From contig CAKVCR010000107.1 in the NCBI GenBank assembly GCA_934725835.1, positions 1-8,770 on the forward strand: 8,770 nucleotides of DNA, written 5' to 3'. Of this stretch, positions 7,026-8,770 are shown piece after piece (positions within the stretch are counted from its first letter, which is position 1; each line of letters begins with the position of its first letter). The DNA is from an uncultured Odoribacter sp. GTDB lineage: Bacteria > Bacteroidota > Bacteroidia > Bacteroidales > Marinifilaceae. Position numbers and translations under genes: made by a program. The notes beneath the pieces are model-generated. The model was not told the origin of the DNA, ran no database searches, and was given only the letters and a program-made list of their open reading frames with translations.

Positions 7026-7321
7026 TCATGAAAGTATTATTTGTAATTTTATCGGTAATGTACATTACTGCCACGCAAGCACAGGGGATTTATATCCCGG
7101 GGAAAGTAACGAAAGGTGATTCCGCTGCGCATTACTGTAAGAAGAATTTGAGCATTTTCCTTGAAGTCGGGAACATCCGGAATGTGGACACAAGTCATAT
7201 CATGTACTACAAAGACGGAAGGGTATTTGATGATGAGAATCTTGGCATTTACCCAAAACATTCACAGGAAGTTCTGCTGGCCGTATTCAAGGAATTCCTG
7301 ACCCAAGAGGAATGGGAAAAG
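6826..7321 (+). repeat. Direct repeat copy 2 (3' part of A plus B')
   Basis: Counterpart of 5313-5806. Similarity ends sharply at 7321, where the insertion sequence begins; in copy 1 the B gene continues with ctaaag instead. This sharp divergence fixes the IS boundary. Confidence 0.85.
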
Positions 7322-7324
7322 TGA
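7028..7324 (+). pseudogene. B': second copy of B, truncated by the insertion sequence
   Basis: The first 98 codons match B at 80 positions, including the signal peptide (MKVLFVILSVMYITATQA) and YYKDGRVFDDEN. After FLTQEEWEK the reading frame meets TGA, which is formed by the first three bases of the IS. About 86 residues are lost, including the beta-rich segment and C-terminal helix, so the product is probably inactive. The remaining 3' part should lie to the right of 8770. The differences from B cluster at residues 72-76. Confidence 0.88.
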
Positions 7325-7346
7325 TGTGACCCCGAAAAGTTGGACA
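7322..7346. repeat. IS terminal inverted repeat (orfB side)
   Basis: Begins TGATGTGACCCCGAAAAG and ends GTTGGACA. It aligns with the reverse complement of 8746-8770 over 25 bases with one gap in each sequence and two substitutions. Confidence 0.85.
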
Positions 7347-7358
7347 TTAAATTAAATA

Positions 7359-8168
7359 TTAATGATTCAACTCACTATAGTAGTGAGCTCGGTATTGTAC
7401 CGGGCGCATTCCTTTTAACCTCAATTTTATTCTTTTATTGTTATACCAGTCTATATATTGTCTCAATGCCCTTTCAAACTCCCTGATGCTTTCAAACTTG
7501 TTGGCATATAAGAGTTCGTTCTTCATCAGACCAAAGAAATTCTCCATCATTGCATTATCCAAACAGTTGCCTTTGCGTGACATGCTTTGTGTGATGTCAT
7601 GGTCCCTAAGCATCTTTTGGTACGTGCCATGCTGGTAATGCCAGCCCTGCTCCGAGTGCATTATGAGGCCATCCAGTTGTGGGCACTTCTTAAAGGCCTT
7701 CTTGAGCATAGATATGACCATCTGCAAGTTTGGACTGGTAGAAATAGTGTAAGATATAATTCCGCCATCAAACATATCCAATATGGGTGACAAGTACAGT
7801 TTTCTGTAATTTATGCATACTTGTGTAACATCTGTAGCCCATTTCTGATTAGGTCTGTCTGCGCAAAAATTACGCTCCAGCACATTAGGGGCTATCCTGC
7901 CTATCTCACCCTTATAGGAGTGATAGTGCCGTTTCTTGGCCTTTGCCTTAAGTCCCATCTGATTCATCAGCCTCTGTACCGTCTTGTGATTAATAACTAT
8001 ATCTTCGTTTCGCAGTTCCATACAGATTCGCCTGTACCCGTAGCGTCCATGATTCTTGTCATATATCTGTTTTATATGACTCCTGATACTATCATATCTA
8101 TCCCTGTCTTCCATATGCGATATATGGTAATAGAATACGGAGCGGGCCATCTTCATCCAATGCAGCAT
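7359..8168 (-). CDS. IS3-family transposase OrfB (DDE integrase domain)
   Basis: Catalytic half of the transposase, 269 aa from the ATG at 8168, though the natural product is probably the OrfAB frameshift fusion of about 455 aa. An HTH_21-like region lies at residues 20-70 (HGRYGYRRICMELRNE, VNHKTVQRLMNQMGLKA type). The integrase core has catalytic Asp113 (WATDVTQ), then MHSEQGWHYQ with Glu173 where the family normally has Asp (HSDQG), and Glu209 (GNCLDNAMMENFFG). The 35 residues between 173 and 209 fit the DD35E spacing. The C-terminus has YIDWYNNKRIKLRLKGMRPVQYR, typical of IS3 members. Apart from Glu173 the gene looks complete, with no internal stop. Confidence 0.93.
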   Translation of the reverse strand: MLHWMKMARSVFYYHISHMEDRDRYDSIRSHIKQIYDKNHGRYGYRRICMELRNEDIVINHKTVQRLMNQMGLKAKAKKRHYHSYKGEIGRIAPNVLERNFCADRPNQKWATDVTQVCINYRKLYLSPILDMFDGGIISYTISTSPNLQMVISMLKKAFKKCPQLDGLIMHSEQGWHYQHGTYQKMLRDHDITQSMSRKGNCLDNAMMENFFGLMKNELLYANKFESIREFERALRQYIDWYNNKRIKLRLKGMRPVQYRAHYYSELNH

Positions 8169-8194
8169 ATACTGCAGGGGATATCCCTCTTGCC

Positions 8195-8725
8195 TTAGTT
8201 CCTCGACGGCTCGTGCCCAATCTCGCGTAGCCGGGCATTCCTTTCCTCTACTAAGGCTCTCACTTTTTTTAGCAGGGCATTCTCTGTCTTGAGCTCCTGT
8301 ACTTCCTTGCGAAGCCTTTCAAGCTCTGTGAGCGGTTTGCTGTTCTTTTTGGGTCTTCCCATACCTGGTAGTCGCCCTCGCCTTTTAGTGCTGTTCAAAG
8401 TTGCCAGGCCGCCCGTTCTGTATTGCTGTAACCATACTGATATTCGTTGGGGGCTGGCTCCATATTTGAGCGAGGCTGCGTGTAAAGTTAAGTGATTTTC
8501 TTCAATATCAAGCACGATTTCTCTCTTTAATGCAAAATCTGCCTTGATATTCTTTCTCTTAAATAAACCTGAACGCCCTTCTGACTGATAGCGATCCCAT
8601 AAGACATGAAGGCGGTCTTCATTTATGCCATACTTCATGTGAATAGCAGGAATGGATATTCCTGCTTCAATCATTTGCATGTAATTCAGACATTCCGCAT
8701 AACCATGCTTCTTTCTCTTTTGCAT
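8195..8725 (-). CDS. IS3-family OrfA (DNA-binding and oligomerisation protein)
   Basis: 176 aa, as expected for the IS150 group. It contains two helix-turn-helix regions (about residues 11-48 and 78-104, the second HAASLKYGASPQRISVWLQQY), a basic linker (TKRRGRLPGMGRPKK) and a leucine zipper-like coiled coil (132-165, with Leu138, Leu145 and Leu152 in heptad register). It binds the IS ends and gives rise to OrfAB by -1 frameshifting at codons 153-154. The start ATG lies four bases after a perfect 13-bp hairpin, which may limit its translation from read-through transcripts. Confidence 0.92.
   Translation of the reverse strand: MQKRKKHGYAECLNYMQMIEAGISIPAIHMKYGINEDRLHVLWDRYQSEGRSGLFKRKNIKADFALKREIVLDIEENHLTLHAASLKYGASPQRISVWLQQYRTGGLATLNSTKRRGRLPGMGRPKKNSKPLTELERLRKEVQELKTENALLKKVRALVEERNARLREIGHEPSRN
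8264..8270 (-). other. A7 slippery site for -1 frameshift OrfA to OrfAB
   Basis: On the coding strand the codons CTA AAA AAA GTG contain a run of seven A in the arrangement A-AAA-AAA. orfB lies in the -1 frame, and that frame is open from this point through to the orfB ATG. Slipping here would give one 455-aa protein (1368 bases including the re-read base). Programmed -1 shifting at A-rich heptamers is established for IS3-family elements. Confidence 0.75.
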
Positions 8726-8729
8726 AATA

Positions 8730-8763
8730 AACCCCGAAAGTTTTTTGTCTAACTTTCGGGGTT
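8730..8763. promoter_or_regulatory. Perfect 13-bp stem hairpin before orfA
   Basis: aaccccgaaagtt (8730-8742) and aactttcggggtt (8751-8763) are exact reverse complements separated by 8 bases. The outer arm is part of the right terminal repeat; the inner arm is an inverted copy of the same motif. In a transcript entering from outside, the stem would end four bases before the orfA ATG and hide its ribosome-binding region. No T-run follows on either strand, so it is not an ordinary intrinsic terminator. Confidence 0.75.
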
Positions 8764-8770
8764 CACTTCA
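8746..8770. repeat. IS terminal inverted repeat (orfA side)
   Basis: Reverse complement begins TGAAGTGAACCCCGAAAG and ends GTTAGACA, matching the other end at 7322-7346. It overlaps the outer arm of the hairpin at 8751-8763. Confidence 0.85.

Larger units (their letters stand above)
7322..8770 (-). mobile_element. IS3-family (IS150-group-like) insertion sequence, complete
   Basis: 1449 bp, nearly the same as IS150 (about 1.44 kb). It has the standard layout: terminal inverted repeats starting TGA, an orfA with helix-turn-helix and leucine zipper, and an orfB transposase in the -1 frame, both on the minus strand. The left boundary is fixed by comparison of B' with B; the right boundary by the matching inverted repeat, which ends on the last base of the window. 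The 3-4 base target duplication (expected aag or aaag, as read before 7322) cannot be checked because the right flank is outside. Confidence 0.9.

Noticed and set aside
6907..7119. Plus-strand open frame bridging the A-B' junction
   Set aside because: It overlaps both A and B' in another frame and has no independent support.
7821..8198. 125-aa plus-strand frame inside the IS
   Set aside because: Antisense to the transposase coding region; no recognisable product.
8730..8763. Reading the IS hairpin as a transcription terminator
   Set aside because: Neither strand has a T-run directly after the stem.

Overview
The window looks like a piece of a Bacteroides (or close Bacteroidales) chromosome. 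It is AT-rich, a good match to the Bacteroides -7 promoter element (TAnnTTTG) lies upstream of one gene cluster, several products are small secreted proteins or lipoproteins, and the insertion sequence resembles the IS150 group of the IS3 family. The genus is inferred from these features; there is no marker gene.

Left half (1-5110, all minus strand): a drug-efflux type locus read right to left as tetR2 - tetR1 - adaptor - permease. Two paralogous TetR-family regulators overlap by four bases (ATGA). They are followed by a periplasmic adaptor lipoprotein and an RND (HAE1/AcrB-like) inner-membrane permease, whose last part runs off the left edge. An identical 18-base sequence containing the dyad ATAC-N6-GTAT occurs twice: directly before the tetR2 start codon and upstream of the adaptor. 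This is what one expects if the regulators repress both themselves and the pump. No outer-membrane factor gene is seen; it may lie beyond the left edge.

Middle (5111-7321, plus strand): a divergently oriented, decaying tandem array of small exported proteins. Call the units A, B and C. The order is A' (5'-truncated, frameshifted remnant) - B (intact, 184 aa) - C (frameshifted short lipoprotein gene) - A (intact, 192 aa) - B' (cut by an IS). The stretches 5313-5806 and 6826-7321 are diverged direct repeats, so an A-B-C cassette appears to have been duplicated. A and B also resemble each other weakly along their second halves. I do not recognise the family's function.

Right end (7322-8770, minus strand): a complete IS3-family, IS150-like element of 1449 bp. 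It has about 25-bp imperfect terminal inverted repeats, orfA, and an orfB in the -1 frame with an A7 slippery run. It inserted into B' and supplies its stop codon. Two features stand out: a perfect 13-bp hairpin between the right end and the orfA start codon, and Glu in place of the usual second catalytic Asp in the DDE transposase. The right edge of the window coincides with the end of the IS.

Nothing here is clearly a new system. The most informative points are the twin-TetR/twin-operator control of the pump, the decaying paralogue array, and the unusual details of the IS.
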